Positions 5,781 to 7,298 of a stretch of 7,298 nucleotides of DNA are shown here, one piece after another (position 1 is the stretch's first letter; the number at the start of each line of letters is the position of its first letter). The stretch comes from Dehalococcoidia bacterium (GTDB taxonomy: Bacteria; Chloroflexota; Dehalococcoidia; GIF9; AB-539-J10), in NCBI GenBank assembly GCA_030606385.1, contig JAUWGN010000046.1:1-7298 (forward strand). The letters run 5' to 3'. A model generated the notes under the pieces. It was not told where the DNA came from and ran no database searches. It saw nothing but the letters and a program-made list of their open reading frames with translations. The position numbers and the translations under genes were made by a program.

Positions 5781-6776
5781 ATGATGAGCGAGAAGTTAAT
5801 CTTAGGAGTGGATATTGGAGGCACTAAAATTGCTGCTGCTGTTGTCACTGGGGAGGGGAAAGTCATCTCCCGGGACTATAGCCCTACCTCTGCTCAAGCT
5901 GGCCCCCAGGTCGTAATAGATAACATATTTGCCACCATTGATAGGGCGATTTCTTCAAGTAATGTCGCTCTCTCTCAGCTTTCCGGCATAGGCATCGCTG
6001 CGGCGGGCATTATAGATTCTGAAAATGGCAAGGTTATTTTCTCCCCTAACCTTCCTGGCTGGCATGAAGTGTCCTTGGGAGATGCTGTCCATCAAAGATT
6101 TAGTGTCTCCACCTATCTGGGCAACGATGCCAGTCTGGCTGCTTTGGGGGAGTGGCGCTTTGGGGTAAAGAAACAAGTTACTAACCTCATTTACATTACG
6201 GTTAGCACCGGCATCGGGGGTGGCATCATTTGCAATGGCAAGCTTTATACTGGCGTCCTTGGAGCCGCAGGCGAGGTTGGACATATGACGGTAGACGTAA
6301 ACGGACCACGCTGCAACTGTGGTAATGTAGGATGCTGGGAAACTCTGGCTTCGGGCACCGCTCTAGCTAGAGAAGCAGTAAAGCACATCAAAGAAGGTGC
6401 CAATACCTCTATTGTTGAGTTCGCTGGTGGTGATTTAACCAAAGTCGATGCTAAGGTTGTCTTCGAGGCAGCAAAACAGGGGGATAAGTTAGCGAACCAG
6501 CTTATCGCTCGCCTGGGGTATTATCTCGGTGTGGGTTTAGCTAATCTGGTCAACATTTTTAATCCCGAGCTAATTTTGATTGGTGGTGGTGTGGCAAAGA
6601 TGGGTGACCTGTTGCTTAAGCCAGCGATAAAGGTAGTTAATGAAAGAGCCTTTGCAACGTCAGCCACCTCTGTTCAAATCAGGCCTGCGTTGCTCGGAGA
6701 CGATTCTAGCATACTGGGTGCGGTGGCTTTTGTCCTTGATAACCTGGCTGAAGGTTCAACAATCCGTGGGGAGTGA
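5781..6776 (+). CDS. ROK-family sugar kinase (glucokinase-like)
   Basis: Probably an ATP-dependent hexose kinase, most like bacterial ROK glucokinases that make glucose 6-phosphate; cytoplasmic. It is 331 residues, full length for the family. The N-terminal ATP phosphate loop is LGVDIGGTK (8-16). The catalytic base is Asp116 in GNDASLAALGEW. TVSTGIGGGI (140-149) is the second phosphate motif. The sugar-contacting GAAGEVGHM has Glu165 and His168. The ROK zinc site is complete (His168, Cys178, Cys180, Cys185 in CNCGNVGCWE), and LILIGGGV (265-272) is the adenosine motif. There is no N-terminal helix-turn-helix, so it is an enzyme and not a NagC/Mlc-type repressor. The protein begins with two Met codons; ATG 5781 is used here, with 5784 equally possible. 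N-acetylmannosamine, N-acetylglucosamine or fructose as substrate cannot be excluded from motifs alone. It is divergent from apgM and followed 4 bases later by a radical SAM gene. Confidence 0.93.
   Translation: MMSEKLILGVDIGGTKIAAAVVTGEGKVISRDYSPTSAQAGPQVVIDNIFATIDRAISSSNVALSQLSGIGIAAAGIIDSENGKVIFSPNLPGWHEVSLGDAVHQRFSVSTYLGNDASLAALGEWRFGVKKQVTNLIYITVSTGIGGGIICNGKLYTGVLGAAGEVGHMTVDVNGPRCNCGNVGCWETLASGTALAREAVKHIKEGANTSIVEFAGGDLTKVDAKVVFEAAKQGDKLANQLIARLGYYLGVGLANLVNIFNPELILIGGGVAKMGDLLLKPAIKVVNERAFATSATSVQIRPALLGDDSSILGAVAFVLDNLAEGSTIRGE
6768..6773 (+). promoter_or_regulatory. Ribosome binding site of the radical SAM gene
   Basis: GGGGAG ends 7 bases before the ATG at 6781 and sits in the last codons of the ROK gene. 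It is the best Shine-Dalgarno match in the window and fixes the start at 6781. It indicates that the two genes are translated from one message. Confidence 0.65.
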
Positions 6777-6780
6777 GTGC

Positions 6781-7298
6781 ATGCCATCAGAAGGGGAAAA
6801 GTTTAACAGGCCCGAAATTATCAGACCACCAAGTGAGTGGCGAAGCTATTTCTTGCCGCTGACCAGTGGCTGTTCTAACAATACCTGCGCCTTTTGTGGG
6901 TACTATGGTTCCAAACTCAAAATAAGGAAAGTTGACGAAGTTAAGCAGGAGATCGATGCACTGGCTCTATATATGAAACATGGTGTCACTCTACCTGCTA
7001 TCCCCAACATGGTGTATGAAATAGCCCAATATTGGGACCAGAGAAGAATTTTCGTTCAAGATGGCGATGCTCTAGTTTATCCCTATAAAGGCTTGGTGGA
7101 GGTACTGGAGTATCTTAATGAGAAATTTCCCCATCTCGAAAGAATTGGCACCTATGCCACTCCGCAGGATATCTTGCGCAGAAGTCAGGATGAGCTTAAC
7201 CGACTAAGGGAACTTAAATTAACTATTTTCTATACTGGCCTGGAGAGTGGTGATGATGAAATATTGAAGAGCATTGGCAAGGGGGTAGATTCTCACCA
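6781..7298 (+). CDS. Radical SAM protein, 3' end cut off by the window edge
   Basis: The frame stays open from ATG 6781 to the window end, giving 172 residues. The [4Fe-4S] cluster motif is Cys31, Cys36 and Cys39 in GCSNNTCAFCGYY, a CX4CX2C spacing with one residue more than the canonical CX3CX2C. Before it is IIRPPSEW (13-20). After it come FVQDGDALVYP (91-101), a strand-turn that fits the SAM-binding TIM barrel; YATPQDIL (125-132); and the common radical SAM motif TGLESGDDEILKSIGKG (152-168). These match, from memory, an uncharacterised COG1032-like group with N-terminal RPPSE and GCxxNxCxFC. Its reaction is unknown. Adjacency to the ROK kinase (4 bases) and the strong ribosome binding site indicate one operon, but that does not prove a joint pathway. 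Superfamily is secure, function is not. Confidence 0.88.
   Translation, partial: MPSEGEKFNRPEIIRPPSEWRSYFLPLTSGCSNNTCAFCGYYGSKLKIRKVDEVKQEIDALALYMKHGVTLPAIPNMVYEIAQYWDQRRIFVQDGDALVYPYKGLVEVLEYLNEKFPHLERIGTYATPQDILRRSQDELNRLRELKLTIFYTGLESGDDEILKSIGKGVDSH

Noticed and set aside
5781..6776. ROK protein as a NagC/Mlc/XylR-type repressor acting on the divergent promoter
   Set aside because: The phosphate loop begins at residue 8, so there is no room for an N-terminal helix-turn-helix domain.
1..7298. tRNA/rRNA genes, CRISPR arrays, insertion sequences, toxin-antitoxin or defence genes
   Set aside because: Both strands are almost entirely filled by six housekeeping-type or metabolic genes. No cloverleaf, spaced repeat, transposase or terminal inverted repeat was seen.

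Overview
The window reads as an ordinary, gene-dense stretch of bacterial chromosome of moderate GC (judged by eye, not computed). It holds six protein genes. No RNA gene, insertion sequence, CRISPR array, origin or prophage signature is visible, and no gene-free gap exceeds about 80 bases. The organism is a bacterium, not an archaeon: it has FtsK/SpoIIIE, an RNase J followed by FtsK, and GalU. My best guess is Chloroflexota, possibly class Dehalococcoidia. This rests on an RNase J-FtsK pair, an archaeal-type phosphoglycerate mutase, and the character of the FtsK alpha domain, which has an insertion. It comes from memory of such genomes, not a search, so confidence is modest.

Layout. Bases 1-1436 (+) are the 3' six-sevenths of an RNase J gene cut by the left window edge just inside its HxHxDH metal motif. 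Bases 1445-3613 (+) are a complete ftsK/spoIIIE DNA translocase, 8 bases behind RNase J and probably co-transcribed. Its stop codon overlaps the stop of a convergent gene: both stops share one TTAA palindrome at 3610-3613. The minus strand then holds a two-gene unit read right to left: apgM (cofactor-independent phosphoglycerate mutase, 4485-5702) followed almost without a gap by galU (UTP-glucose-1-phosphate uridylyltransferase, 3610 to about 4482). A 78-base divergent intergenic region (5703-5780) follows, with promoter-like hexamers on both strands whose -35 boxes overlap. On the plus strand after it lie a ROK-family sugar kinase (5781-6776) and, 4 bases later with a strong ribosome binding site, a radical SAM protein (6781 to the right edge, incomplete).

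Functional reading. The left unit pairs RNA turnover with chromosome segregation, an arrangement that echoes the rnjB-tepA-spoIIIE neighbourhood of Bacillus subtilis. The middle and right units concern sugar phosphates: ApgM interconverts 3- and 2-phosphoglycerate, GalU makes UDP-glucose, and the ROK protein looks like a glucokinase-type enzyme with an intact zinc site. The divergent arrangement would allow joint control of apgM-galU and the kinase unit.

I do not see a clear undescribed system. The least explained item is the radical SAM protein with a CX4CX2C cluster motif placed directly behind the kinase. Other points worth a look are the overlapping divergent promoters, the possibly leaderless apgM mRNA, the FtsK alpha-domain insertion and the shared-stop convergent junction.
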